From: Trema orientale
Taxonomy: Eukaryota; Streptophyta; Magnoliopsida; Rosales; Cannabaceae
DNA: 64,000 bases
NCBI GenBank assembly: GCA_002914845.1
Contig: JXTC01000015.1
Location: 1,017,841 to 1,081,840 of the forward strand
Direction of reading: 5' to 3'
Shown here: positions 43,678 to 56,410 of the stretch, one piece after another
Layout of the letters: each line of letters opens with the position of its first letter
How positions within the stretch are numbered: the first letter of the stretch is position 1
Position numbers and translations under genes: made by a program
Notes under the pieces: model-generated
What the model was told of the DNA's origin: nothing
The model's input: only the letters and a program-made list of their open reading frames with translations
Databases searched by the model: none

Positions 43678-46432
43678 ATGGCGAACAGACGGTGCCTCCA
43701 CACTCTGACCCGCCACGCTTCAGCTCTCTTCTCCAAGAACCCTTCCCTTCACTCCCTCACAACCCCACTTCCCCTCCCCACTGAACAATCGCTCAAGACC
43801 ATCGCCACCAAGTTCGCATTCCTTTCTACCAACCCAGGCTCCGCCTGGCACGATCAATGGTCTCAGTCGCGCCATTTCTCGTCGAACGCCGGCGACGGCG
43901 ATGAAGATGCCGAAGACGAAGAAGACGGTGACGAAGAAGAAGACTGGGAGAGTAGCGACGACGAGGGTGTGGCGCTGCCGAGAGCGGCTTCGAAACGAGA
44001 GTATTCGCCGGAAGAGAGAGAAGCGGAGGCCGCCGCAATTGGGTACAAAGTGGTTGGGCCACTTGAGAAGTCCGATCGAGTTTTCAAGCCGTACGAACCT
44101 GTTTTCGCCGTGATTGAGGTTCAACGGGGTTTTCTGTTTGGGGTTTAGTTTTGATGAAATGAATTGTTAAGTGGGTTTCTGATCTAGTGTCCTTTTGATT
44201 TATTTATTTATTACTGTTAATTGTGGTTCTGTGTAGATTGGTTCGCACCAGTTCAAGGTCAGCAATGGGGACTGCATTTTCACCGAAAGACTGAAGTTTT
44301 GCGACGTTAACGACAAGGTAGTAATGCTCTGTTTTAGGTGTCTATGCATCGAATATATGTGTTAATGTTCGCCCTGGCAGTACTCCTGCTTATCTTTGTT
44401 TGTTGTGCAATTGTTACATTATTTGTTAAACTTATGTTTTCAACTGTTTATCCATCTTAATTATCACTTGGCACTTTGTTTCGATGCCTTTGATCAAGAA
44501 TTTGTGTTACAAGATCTTGACACTTGGCTAGGCTTAGAAAAGAACCCACTGATAACAAGCAGAGGCAATGTGAGGAGAGTGATCTTCTATTGTTATGCAG
44601 CGAGAGGAGAGATAATGCTGAAAATATGCAAGACTAGGATGTATGCTTACGTGTTTTGTGTGTTTTTATCGGTCATCAGGTGCGATTAGGATTATCCCTA
44701 GATTGATGCTGATAAGAATTCTCCTCTGAAGGTTCGAGTAATTAATGGTGCAAAGGTGAGAGGAGATAGACGGGTTTGAATTGAAGTAAATTAGGATGTG
44801 AACTGAAAGCAGGGAACTATGGCTTATGGGGTATTTTAGAAGGCTGTTCTATTAGACTAGTTTTAGGATTTTGTCATCTAGAGATTTATCACGGTTCCTT
44901 TTTTCTGGCGCTTGGTTCCGGCTCAACTACATTGTATTTTTTCTTTTACAATTTTAGACACTCAACACTGTTTGCATGAGATAAAAAATGATGTAGCTAT
45001 ACACTGTAACAAGTATAATGAACTAAATAACCACTTTGTTCCCTCTGCTATTTGTATTCTTTCTAAACTCCTCACACTATGATAAGATTTTATATTTAAG
45101 TATTGAGCATGTCTTTTGCCATTTGGATGACATATCTCTGGTTAGCTATGTTTATTTTCGTCCACTCCAAAGTCCAAAGACAACTCAAACCACTTAAAGT
45201 GACAGTTGGCTTCATTGTGTATTTCTGTTCCTGTTAGCCTGTTCTATAAATCTGTGCCTTTCTGTTTACCTTAGCCGAGAAGATGAAGTAAAATTATTTT
45301 TTTTCGTGGATGTTGTCATTGTCATTATTGTGAGACTACTTTGACCTTCTATTGTTGTGATCTTTTGTAATCTTATGGTAATAATCTAGTTTTTTGGGTC
45401 CCAGCAAAAGAAATTGCTTAGAACTAGCTTGCCTTCATCTGATTTTATTGCTTTGCTATGTTGCAGCTCATTTTGAACAAGGTTCTCTTATTGGGCTCAA
45501 GTAGTCAGACAATAATTGGTAGGCCCATAGTGCCCGATGCAACTGTTCATGCAGTTGTTGAAGAGCATGTAAGTGTGACTCCTTTTTTCTTTTTCCTGTT
45601 CTCTCTTTCTCTCTCTTTGCCTTCTCTGTAGAAACAACTTCATTCTTCTTGTTATTGTTACCAATTGAACATCACATAACCTTTTGATTCTGTCTAGAGA
45701 GTGAATCTGGATTGGCAGATAATATAATACATCTTGCTCTATATTAGAGGAAACATCCTTAATTTCACAAACCCCTAGTGTGGAAAAATCAATGGATGGG
45801 AAATAGACAGGCATTGGAATTTGAATAACCTTAATAACGTCTAATTGCGTCTACTTCGATAATTTTCCACGAGTTCAGCTTTTTAGTAATGTACTCCAAT
45901 AAGTTAGCTTTTGATTTGAATTTTGTTGGTGAATTGGCTTGGACATGTTTGGGAACCTCTTATAACTGTTGTCGATGGTTTTGATTTTAAAATTTTAAAC
46001 TAATGGAAAGTATTTGGGTATTAGAGCTTAAAGATAATATTTTATGTCCTTAAGAGGAACCTACGTTGTGCCTCTCTCAGTCTCACTTATTATGGAATTT
46101 GTAAAGCTTTTGTATGGAGATTTACAATTTATTTTAAACAATTTTCCTCTATCATTTCAGGCATTAGATGCAAAAGTACTTATTTTTAAGAAAAAGAGGA
46201 GAAAGAATTATCGTCGAACCAAAGGACACCGCCAGGTACATCAAAACTAAATGTGGTTGATTCAGTTACATTAATGAGCTTACGTCTCTTGATCCGTTGT
46301 CTCTTTTTTCAGGAACTGAGTAAGTTGAGGATAACTGATATTCAAGGAATTGAGAAACCAGTAACAGTAGATAAGCAGAAGACTCCAAAGACACCTGATA
46401 AGAAGCAAGAAAAGGTTGCAGTTGCTGCATAG
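43678..46432 (+). CDS. NFD1: Mitochondrial ribosomal protein bL21m (NUCLEAR FUSION DEFECTIVE 1)
   Basis: Exons 43678-44118, 44237-44317, 45467-45568, 46161-46235 and 46313-46432 join in frame to 272 residues, the usual length for this plant protein. The N-terminus is Arg/Ser-rich without acids (MANRRCLHTLTRHASALFSK), a good mitochondrial presequence. A long acidic low-complexity tract (about 72-98) follows. The L21 domain starts near residue 140: FAVIEIGSHQFKVSNGD, LILNKVLLLGS, TVHAVVEEHALDAKVLIFKK and then RRKNYRRTKGHRQ, the typical rRNA-binding signature. Arabidopsis NFD1 (At4g30930) is needed for polar nuclear fusion in the embryo sac and for mitochondrial translation. The ATG lies in a good context. 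It is divergent from NSF. Confidence 0.95.
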
Positions 46433-46959
46433 ACAATCTTTCCTTACGGCTTTGTTCCGGTATTACTGGCATTTTCAAGCGTACTTTTTCATGAACCACA
46501 TGATCGTTGTCCAAAATTCTCCATGTCTGTCTTATCTTGGATGACATGTTATAGCAGAAATCTTGCCATCGAATGAGATAGAAGTCATAGGATTGGGTTT
46601 GTTTCCTGTAATTCTTTTTTTCCATTTGTAGTTTGTAATTTAACTGTCAAAAATTTGAAATCATTCTGCTGAATGAATAAGTTTTGTTGCCAATTACATA
46701 ATTTTCATGGTCTTGACCATTTTTCTTTTTCAATTCCTCTATGTAGTTGGGTAAGGTTTTGAGGTATGCAGTTCACGGCATTACAAAGTGCGACTGTTGT
46801 GGTAATGACAATTCTGTTTGATAGGGTGTTGATACTCCAAAAATCTTATGCATGTTCTGTTGTATGATTGCAATTGCATGACAAGTCTGAACTAGTTGAT
46901 CTCTTCCTAAAAGAGTCAGCTTGTTATTGCAGTTGGCTCATTTATATATACATATATAT
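46433..46959. other. 3' flank of NFD1
   Basis: Likely 3' untranslated region with AATAAG near 46675, then spacer. No gene is seen. Confidence 0.45.
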
Positions 46960-47131
46960 GGTTCGTGCCGGGCAAAGATGTAATCCCGCTGGCGGGATCA
47001 GTCCCGTTCATACTTTGACCAACACAGGTCATGTTCTGGCCAACATAGATTGGTTAAAATATGACTTGTGTTGGCCAAAATTTGAACGGGACTGATCTTT
47101 TGAGTGGACTACATCTGTGGCCGGTTCGTGC
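46960..47131. mobile_element. Mutator-like MITE with perfect 9-bp duplication
   Basis: The element at 46969-47122 (154 bp) is almost wholly two inverted arms, with gatcagtcccgttcatac and ccaacacaggtcat on the left and their inverses on the right. It is bounded by ggttcgtgc at 46960-46968 and 47123-47131. Long TIRs with a 9-bp duplication fit the Mutator superfamily. It sits in a TA-rich tract. Confidence 0.82.
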
Positions 47132-47148
47132 ATATATATATATATATA

Positions 47149-47388
47149 GGGCACCAATCCAGTAGGTATTTTTTTTTTACTTATGCATATGTATCAATTT
47201 GACCAATGAAAATTTTTTTTTTGCACATTTTTTTATATTAAAAAGTAAGAGAAATAGCATTAATGATGCACGTCTTTTTATGCACTTGATTATGGCCGTT
47301 GGATCACTATTAGATGATGATCTAACGGCTAAAAAAAAAATACCTACACATAGGTAAAAAAAAAAAAAAACCTACTGGATTGGCAACC
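47149..47388. mobile_element. MITE, copy 1 of a 240-bp family
   Basis: The ends gcaccaatccagtaggtatt (47151-47170) and aacctactggattggcaacc (about 47369-47388) are inverses. The interior is AT-rich and includes gatctaacgg-type sequence. TA-rich flanks hide any TA duplication. A related copy lies at 48373-48610. Confidence 0.75.
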
Positions 47389-48372
47389 ATATATATTTAT
47401 TTCGGTTTTATTCAATTGTAAGACTTCTGAATATATGTGCTACTAACAAGGTGTTTGGCTAAGATTATCTTGGGTAATCGTAGCAGAATTCTTTTATTTT
47501 GCTAAAAGCCAATGGCCCATTATAAAAGTAAACCTAAAGAGTCAAATGGACTTCAGTGCAGCAGCCCCAAGCTTATTAAATTAATTGTTAGTGCTCAAAT
47601 TGGAGCTTCCTTTCTGAGATAGCATTGTCGGTTTTGGCAGTACTTTGAAAGTGGTATCTACCTTGGATAACCCTTCAATCAACTTCTAAAGATCTATGAA
47701 ACTTATTATATCTTAAGCTAGGTTCACTCTAGCTTAAGATAAACTAGATATGCATGGTAAATATGATAAACTCATAGGTTCACTCTAGTCTCTGGTACAA
47801 AAAGCAGAAACAAGGGGCATAACTGAATTCTATTCAGGCTTCGTTTGTGGTAGTGTTAGATTTTGCCAATTCTGCTCAAGCTTTGGAACCCAAAAGGGGA
47901 AGCATGTCATTAAAGCTTATCAATGTTCTCTAAGCTATTTTAGACATATGGATAGAGACAATGACGGAGCATCACATCTCTATCATCTCCTACTAACAAC
48001 AGTAGGAACAAGTCCCATCTGAAATTCTTCACCAAGACAGAGAGGTGCACATGTTTGTTTTATAAATATAAAGGTTGACTTAAAAAAACTTATATTAGGA
48101 TTAAGCCCTTTCACTTTCGGCCATTGGACCATCTAGGCACTTTTGTTTTGGTCTGTGCATTCCTACCGCATTGGCTAAACCCTACCATTCCCATATTGGC
48201 AAAGACTTTTATATGCCCGCCACGTATGCCAAGTCTTCAGATTTTCTGTTTCATGTTCTTATCTTATTGTTATTGCTTGTTGTTTTTAGAAATACATGCT
48301 ACCTCGTATAATTTTAAAAGTTATCTAAACTTGTTTGACGGGGTTTTTTTAAATTTTTATAAGTACTAAAAG
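47389..48372. other. Spacer between MITE copies
   Basis: AT-rich with no supported gene. A short open frame at 48124-48369 has no domain I recognise. Confidence 0.45.
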
Positions 48373-48610
48373 TTTGCCAATTTAGTAGGTATTTTTTTTT
48401 TTACCGATCTATAGATATTTTTTTAACCGTTATATCATAATCTAATGACTAACATAATTTGAGTAGTTGAAAAAAAATAAAAATAAATATCTAGCATTTA
48501 ATATATTTTTCTTTTCAACTTTTATCATGAAAAGACGTACTTAATAAATTTTAATCTAACAAAATAATACTTATGAATAAATTAAAAAATACATACTGAA
48601 TTGGCACCCA
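48373..48610. mobile_element. MITE, copy 2 of the 240-bp family
   Basis: The ends ttgccaatttagtaggtatt and atacatactgaattggcacc are inverses and match those of copy 1 at 47149. The length is almost the same (238 bases). The interior is more diverged, suggesting an older insertion. Confidence 0.7.
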
Positions 48611-51600
48611 TACTAAAATTGAAATATATGATGAAGATTTTTTTACAATATTTTGAGATTATTTTCATTATTAATTTCACTTGTACAAATAAAAATTAAA
48701 AATGCAGCCAAAAAAGCCTTAGATCTTGCTTGAAAAATGAAAAAGTTTTTTTTTTCCTCCCTCCATTTCTGTTCATTAAATAAAGAGTTCAAATTTACTA
48801 AAGCAAAATTTATCACATACTTTAAAAATATGACTTCTTTGTTTATTTAAAGAAAAAAAAAATACAATAAAACATAAATGTGATCGAGTAAGACTTAGAA
48901 CTTTGCAGTCATGTTTTAAATTTTAAAGGAGAAAAACGGACTTCTTTTTCATTCATGGTTGAGAAATTGAGAAAAAGATAATAGCTAAATAGGATCCCTA
49001 GTTCTACAAAAACTATGTCATGCATGTATTTGCTTCTCTCTCTCTCTCTAATGAATGGATTGAATTAGAGGAACTGAGATATAATGCTTGTGAAACAGCT
49101 GTAATTCGTTTACAGGTCATTTGTTGACCCCAGCACATCCACCTTTATTGATTTTTCATTTTCCATCATGCTTTAAATAGAATTATAGAAGTCTAAATAC
49201 TTGTGTATACTACTGCTATGGTGGTTCAAGGGCCATGGGAAGTGATTTAGTAATTGAAGAATATCTCCTCCCATATAACAAAGTGGTTTTAAGTGGACTC
49301 CCTTTCTTTGCCACCTATCAATCCTCTCCAAACTACAAAGTTAATAAAAACACTTTGGCATTTTCTAAAAGCACTTTGTGTGCTTCCACTTTCATTTTAA
49401 ATATGATTATGTTAATGGAATTCCTTGTCACAATAGTCTCCCCACTTTCATCTCTCTCTCACAAAATCCTTAATAAAAAATCTCCATTAACAAAGAACAA
49501 TTATTATTTTGTGTGAAACTATTAGTAAGAAAAAGTTCAATTCTTTTTTGAAGAGCCATTTTCTACGTGTAAAATCCATTTTGTCATAACTCATAAGAGA
49601 TGACTACTTTTTATTTCTATTTTTTAACTACAACTTACTCGCATGTTTATTTATTTGTATGGTTTGATCACTGATGGAACATGTTGGGATTTTGATTAGC
49701 ATAATAATTATACATATATTTTTATATCAAGTCTAGGGGAAACGCTGGCCACAAAATATAGAGGTTAAAATTTTGAAACAAAAATGTATTTCTCCTTATT
49801 GCGTTACAGATAAGTACATAACGTGCTATATATGTTGGTGATTTTTTATTTGAAATGTTCTATAATAAAGTTTCGCTATAAAAATGTATGTGAATAGTAA
49901 TCTTGCAATGCTTTGTGGATTTTTTTTCTTTTTGGGAAGGATGCTTTGAGGAGTTATTATCAAAGAAAAGTTGGTAATGCTGATCTAAAGAAATTTCCAT
50001 ACCTAATAGAACAGCTATTACACAAGAACTCTTTAGTTTGATCCCATTCCAAGCTCCGAAGGTTAAAGCGTCTTATGGGTTATGCACTTTGTTTTGATAG
50101 GGACAATAGGAACAATAGCAGAGAGTCTAACTAGTTGAATCAAGAAGTGAGTCATGACTAGTCAGTTTTTGAGTATCTTTCTCTTATTTAAAAATATAGT
50201 ATAGTCAAATTTAATGGCCCTTTTGTTTCTTGGTTTGGTAAATTTTCGTGGCTCTTTTAACCAATATTCTCTTGTTACTTTAATTCCCTCTCTTGGTGTC
50301 AAGAACCAAATAATCATAAAGCACCTTTTTCATTTACACACGCAGAGATGCACCATGATTTGTATAATATAGTCCTTGTGGCGGTTAATGATGCCATTCT
50401 CAATCATTAATTCACTATAATTTTTCTCAATTATTGACTCAAGTAGCAGCAGCTAATCCATTCTGTTTCCTTCTATTCTGCCTTAAACGTCAAGATAATG
50501 CTTAGCCGTAGAGTGTCGTTATTGTCCAATCATGGTTACTCATAATGAGCGTGACATTTCTATGGTAAAAACATATATTAATTTCATAGTAGTGAGATTA
50601 TGAACTCATGATTTATGTTAGAATTTATGACCAGCTTCTTGGAAATTCGGTCACCAACCTCTAGTATATCTCCTTAGGAGCCACCGAGCCACCATAAGGG
50701 ATCATAAGATAAATACTGTCATTTGTAGTATGACACAATATATATCTTGCAAGATGCTCTGCATCACATTAGTAAAACTTGATATTTCAGTTAAATTAAC
50801 CCATATTAACCAAAATCCAAAGTATCCTACTAGTAGTATTGGCAGGATATACTTTTTTTTTTTTTAAAAAAAAAAATTTATAATATATATGTATATATTT
50901 TTAAGCAAATGGTATCAGTGCCTTTGGTGATGACAGCAACACTTGATACCCCAGTTGAGATAAACCTTAATGCTGAAGAAAAATATTCATTGTATTGCCA
51001 TAAAGAAAAATGGGAGGGTTAGAAGTAAATCTCAGAAGTTGTTCCCAATTATATATGGTGATCAAGATTTGGTGAATTCAGCTTCTATTCAAGAAAGTAG
51101 TGAGTAGAAGAATACATGAAAAAAAAAAATTAGCATAAAGGTATACCTAAATATTCACCAATTAAAGATATATGTTATGTTTCTTCTGTCATTAACATAC
51201 TTTATGAGAATTATATATTATGCACTTAAATCAAGGCAGGGTACATAAAGAGAAGAGAACTACTACGTATGGTGACTAAAAAACTGTTTGTTTCTCAGAT
51301 TCACTAACTATACAAGATGAACATTGTTCTGACTTCTGAGACTAAATAACCTCTCTTCTTGATCAAGAACAAGGTCTAGAGAAATAGTATAGAAAGATTA
51401 ATAATATTACTGAGGCAACTTTTGTTGGTTTGCACTTGATATGATGTCCATATCAAGTGATTACCAGTTGACTTACTAAAGGGCTACCTTTAAAAGTGAT
51501 TCTCTCCTGTACTCTCTCTCTCTCTCTCAATATAAGATGGTCTTGTCTATCTTTTCAATCTTATAGTACAGTTTATACAATCTGACCTTTAAATAAAAGG

Positions 51601-53869
51601 TGAAATATCCAGAAGACATTATGATCGTTGATAAAGAGCATAAACATGTGAAACCCATTTTAGGTATTCAAGAGATCTAGTGATCCTTCCACCATTTTGG
51701 TTGTTTGATTGTACAAATTCATAATATGTATTATATATAATATTTTATTATTAACAGATGGAATAATTCCAGTATCCACCTTCAACGGTTAAGCTACAAT
51801 GAGAACAATCTTTAACTTTATTTCTATACTATCGCCACTTCTCATACATAATAACCAGTCTAAAAGGAGAAAAGTATCTACCAAATCTATTAACTGTTTT
51901 TGTATAGTGAGGAAACTAATCAATATTGGTATATGACCCTGAGAAAATGTAGTGTTGGAGGGAATGAGCCTGTGAATATTCTTCATGCTGTACTAGAGAG
52001 CTTTATTTTTATTTTGTGACAACTATTACGTAATGACAGGAAATATTAAATAGCTGTTGCATTATTGAAAATTGGCCAATGTAGTGTTGCTCTGATGCAT
52101 GCAATCCACTATACTAAATAATGCAGATAATTATATTGTGTGTACTGTGCCTATTTGAGAGTGATAGCCAGAGAGGAATAGAGAAAGAGTAGGACAAAAT
52201 GATCAAAGTGGCCGAGTACTTGGGAGCTCCAAAATGTAGTACTACTCATGGCTTAGAAGCCATGTATACTAAGTGTTACACAAGAAATATGCTATAAACT
52301 CAATCATTTTCACTGATGGACTCTGGTAATTTGGACATTTAAGGGAAACAAAATTTCAATACTATAGAATAAATGTGACATATGTGTGTGTTTGTGTGTA
52401 TGAATCCATAGAGCAAAGCTTTTTCATAAAAACAATGCACAAAAGAAAATCACTATGATTGCAGTCAATGACAGAACTAGCTATTGAAGGAACTTGCAGT
52501 GGCCAACTTGCTTGGACCTTTGACTGAAGCTTGAGCAGCATGGATTTGGGGTGTGGGGTTGCCTCTGTAAAAGTTGGTGCAAATGGGGCAATGGCACTGC
52601 CACTGTAATAAACAAGATACTTCAAAATCTTCCCAGTTGGACACTTTTTAAATGCTTACATATGTATAAAAAGAAGTAAAAAAAAAAAAAGGCAAATCAT
52701 TCTGCATGCAGATTATGACCCCTTGTCATCACCAGGGGTTCACTGGAATTTGGATCATAAACAGGTCAAATTCAAAGAAAAAGTACCACAGGAACTGGCT
52801 CTTTGTCCTCCCCCAAAAAGGAGATAAACAATTAGAATAAAAAAATGACTATGTAGTATTGAAGTTGAAAAGAAGGTAGTTAGGAACTAGTCATTTTCAT
52901 TGCCAAATTTTGTTTTTCTTTCTGCCTTTTTTTTTTTTTTTTTTTTTTTTTAAACCAAGCGTGCCTTAGTGCTCTTTGGCATAGGTTTTACTCCCCAAGT
53001 TTGTGCCTAAAAAAGAACCAGTTTTAGCCTTTTGGGGTGGTTCCTACTCCTATTGGCTCCCAAACTCAATTCTTTTAGCATAAGAATTTTGTCAACACTG
53101 AAAGATCATATTCTTGTATTTAAATAGCAAAAACATATTCCTTTTCTCTAAATAAACGAACGCAAAGCTGAATTGCAATATCTTTATGTGTCTGACTAGA
53201 ATTGAAGAATATTCTTTATGCTAACTATGCATATATGTCTATAACTATAAGCTGCTTATAAAGATGCCCAACAGTCTTAATCAAACACATGTTCAGACAA
53301 ATAAAAAGAAAGTACAAAGAACTTGGTGATTCAATCACTCTTCTCATTTAAAAGTGGTCTTTCAATTACTTCAAATTTAGGTATATCTGATCTATGCTTT
53401 AAGTGCTACATTTTTTCTAATATAGTGCTAATGGTCTTCTGGGGTCTAAAATTTGACACCAAAAGGAAACTACTAAAGAGATGGTGGTTGTTTAAAGTAG
53501 CATTACATATAATTAAATTTTTCTCCATTTAGAACCTCTCAATAGATTTTCCACTTAGGAGTGGAATATTATTTATATGTTTCTTTAAAATTTTTTGTTG
53601 CATTATTGGATGTGCGTAACTGGGATTTTGTATGGGATTCAAAGAATTTAGGGGGGGAAAAAAGTTGAGGTAATTTAATAAATAAAAAAAAGAAGGGTAA
53701 TATTGCTAATTGAAGTTCCAACTGCTTAGTTGTACAACGATATATGTGTCTGATACTGTTGGTATATTCTTTTTGTGTATCTATTCAATAGTCCCTATAT
53801 CTAATTGGATGTGAAAAACACCAACCCCACTCAACCAGCTCCAACGTCTCGGACACAAAGTGAGAGAAA
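48611..53869. other. Long spacer upstream of PHO2
   Basis: About 5.3 kb of AT-rich DNA with no gene I can support. Open frames in it are short and of biased composition. The proximal 1-2 kb probably hold PHO2 promoter sequence. Confidence 0.45.
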
Positions 53870-55987
53870 CATCCTTCCTAGTTCCTAGAGAGAAGAGAGA
53901 GAGAGAGCTTTGTGTATGTGTTTCACTGTGCAATGGTTCCAAGGTATGGTAATGGCATGATGGGCAGGGTTCAGGGAGGAACTAGGCCTCTCTGAATTCC
54001 CAGCTTTTTTCAAATTGTTTCAGACACTTTGGAACTGTTTTTCTTGCCTGGGAAAATAATATAGTTGAGTAAATGTGAGGATTTGAAGGAGAAAAAAAAA
54101 CCATTGAAACGATTCATTGCCACTTGTCATGTTCTGGGTCGAGCTCCTTTCATCAACTTTCTAGAGGTTTTCTGGAATAGTTGGTCACACTCGTATCAAT
54201 TTGGCATCTTTTGGAGGTTACAGGGCAACAAAAGGTACAATTTTGTCATGATGAAAGTGTCTGCTTATTTGTTGCTTCGTTTATTAGTCATGGCATTTTT
54301 ATGGGGTGCTTTTAAGTTTTTGTATTTATTTTGTATTGTTGAGAAGAGAATAAAGTTCAAAGTTGTATTATAAGTTTTGAAACTATAAGCTATCAAGTTA
54401 TGTGTTTGCCTTGTGTTATATTGTAATATGTTGGTTAGGCTAAAGTTTTGTTTGGAACTTTGAATTTATTGAAGAAACACAAGTTTTATGTGTAGTTTGA
54501 ACTTCTCATGATTGTTGGTTCTGAAGCTGGGGAAAGAAATGGTTCTTGGGTTTTTGGTTTGTAATTGAAGAGAATTTGATTGGTTCTTCATTTAGCAAAA
54601 GAAAATTGAGAAAGATTGGTTCTGGAATTTGAATCTTTATTGGGTTGCATTTGAACGCAAAACTTTAATGAAGGTAATTTGAATTTCAACCCAGGGTGTG
54701 AAAAATTCGGAGGCTCTTGTGTTACTGAATTTTACCTGTGGGTTGGAGCTTTCTTACTAATTGATGTAAGAATGTGAAAATATATTATGTGAAAGATGTT
54801 TACTTTGTCTCCAAAATGATGTAGCTGGAGTTAGAGCTTCTTTCTTTCTGATTATGTCGTTTTACTTTCCCTTGGAATACCAATCCTTCGTGAGTTGAAA
54901 TTCCATTACAGCACTTTATACTAGAGACTACAATCCAGATGCATCTTATCTTGCTCGTCATAATTAATATTACTCTTCTGGGTACCAAAGTGCTTACTCT
55001 GATGGATGAACAGTACATAACTAATCTGTTTGAATATATGTCTCCACAAAAGTTTATTGGAAGGAATGAAATTTCGCAAGTTTCGTTTTTTGTTCTTCTT
55101 AGGATTAACTCCTCAATGCAAACTAATAATCTGAAAAATGAAAACTCTTGCCCTGCAATAATCTCAAGATCCTGATTTTCGGTCACTTATTTATACTGAA
55201 GGTAATAATGGCTATGATCTGTTAGATCTCCATGTTGTGGTTTTTTCCCAGAAAAAATGTCTTCTTGCTACCCTTGTATCATTCAAATATACCCATTTTT
55301 AATCCAGTCCCGGTGTATGAAAACCAGGTTGATAAATCTAATACGTAAATCACATACTTTGATTTCTATATCTCTTATATTTGTCTGCTCATATGGTTTA
55401 AAATCTATATGCCCCTTCCCTAAACTTAGCTGTTCTTTTTTCTTTCTTTTTTTTTTTCCCTTTTTAATTTTAAATTGGACTATATATTTTTACGAGAAAG
55501 AAGAAACTTTTAGACGATGGTAACTGCATTCTCAGGTTTTACTATTTAAATCCATTTTCTCATCTTGAAAATTTGCAGAAATATTGACAAGTTGTGTATT
55601 GCAGGTTCCTAGGAATCTTAAACTGGTGGAGAAGCTCACTTGATATTTGGCTTTGAAACGCGTCTGGTTATCATATATGACTCTAGAACCATCAGGATAT
55701 AGCAGCAGATTGTTGTAAAGGAGGTGGTGTTGTTAGTGCTTTTAGAAAAATTAAGCTCTTTTGGACTCGAGTGGCTGTTGGAACACCTATCCAAGAGACA
55801 TGAGCCTGGATATGGTTGGATGGCTGCGTATGAAGCCACGGGCTACATATCTAAAACTTGTTTCTGTTGGTGGCTTGTCCGATGCTGATCTAAATCATGA
55901 AGAGTTTATGGTTGCTTGAACTCTTTATACTAGGCAAATCTTCTCTAGCAGTGGAAAAACCCAGACAGAAACTTTGGCTTCCTTTTG

Positions 55988-56006
55988 GGGCAAATCTCCT
56001 TTGGCA
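55988..56006 (+). promoter_or_regulatory. PHO2: miR399 target site 1
   Basis: gggcaaatctcctttggca is fully complementary to nucleotides 1-19 of the miR399a/f-type sequence. Confidence 0.93.
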
Positions 56007-56085
56007 ATAGATTTTTTTTTATCTTTTGTTAATTTTAGTCATAGATATATTGAACATACCTTCACGTGAGGATTCAGCTCTACTG

Positions 56086-56104
56086 GGCAAATCTCCTTTG
56101 GCAA
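56086..56104 (+). promoter_or_regulatory. PHO2: miR399 target site 2
   Basis: The same 19 bases as site 1, full complementarity. Confidence 0.93.
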
Positions 56105-56176
56105 AGTTACTGATTCTCCATTTGGTTGGGTGACATTTCCATTTATCATTTCTATCCATACTCCACCCTTTCGGTA

Positions 56177-56195
56177 GGGCAGATCTCCTTTGGCA
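56177..56195 (+). promoter_or_regulatory. PHO2: miR399 target site 3
   Basis: gggcagatctcctttggca differs from site 1 at one base, giving a G:U pair outside the seed. Confidence 0.9.
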
Positions 56196-56336
56196 GTTGG
56201 TATTAAGCTGGGAAATTCACCTCTTCCTTTGGGACATATCTCATCCTGCATTTGCAAAATCATCGGTATCTGAAGTTGGGAACTTCATATCAAATTTTCT
56301 TCTAGGGGGAATTCCTCTAGCAGAGTCCATTAAATT

Positions 56337-56355
56337 GGGCAAATCTCCTTTGGCA
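56337..56355 (+). promoter_or_regulatory. PHO2: miR399 target site 4
   Basis: The same 19 bases as site 1, full complementarity. Confidence 0.93.
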
Positions 56356-56391
56356 TTAGGGGGTCCTTAGTTGGCTCTCATCGTCCTTGAA

Positions 56392-56410
56392 GGGCAAATC
56401 TCCTTTGGCA
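56392..56410 (+). promoter_or_regulatory. PHO2: miR399 target site 5
   Basis: The same 19 bases as site 1, full complementarity; 55 bases after site 4. Confidence 0.93.

Noticed and set aside
44396-44689. 97-residue open frame inside NFD1 intron 2
   Set aside because: It lies wholly in an intron between well-supported exons and shows no known domain.
53930-54000. Possible microRNA precursor near ggcagggttcagggagg
   Set aside because: I could not find a matching complementary arm within a plausible hairpin distance.
56039-56263. Minus-strand open frame across the miR399 region
   Set aside because: It arises from the repeated target sites in the reverse direction and has no domain.
55932-56410. 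Regularly spaced identical 19-mers resembling a CRISPR or regulatory repeat array
   Set aside because: The 19-mer is the exact complement of miR399 and lies directly upstream of PHO2 coding exons, so the microRNA target explanation is sufficient; the spacing is not uniform and this is a plant genome.
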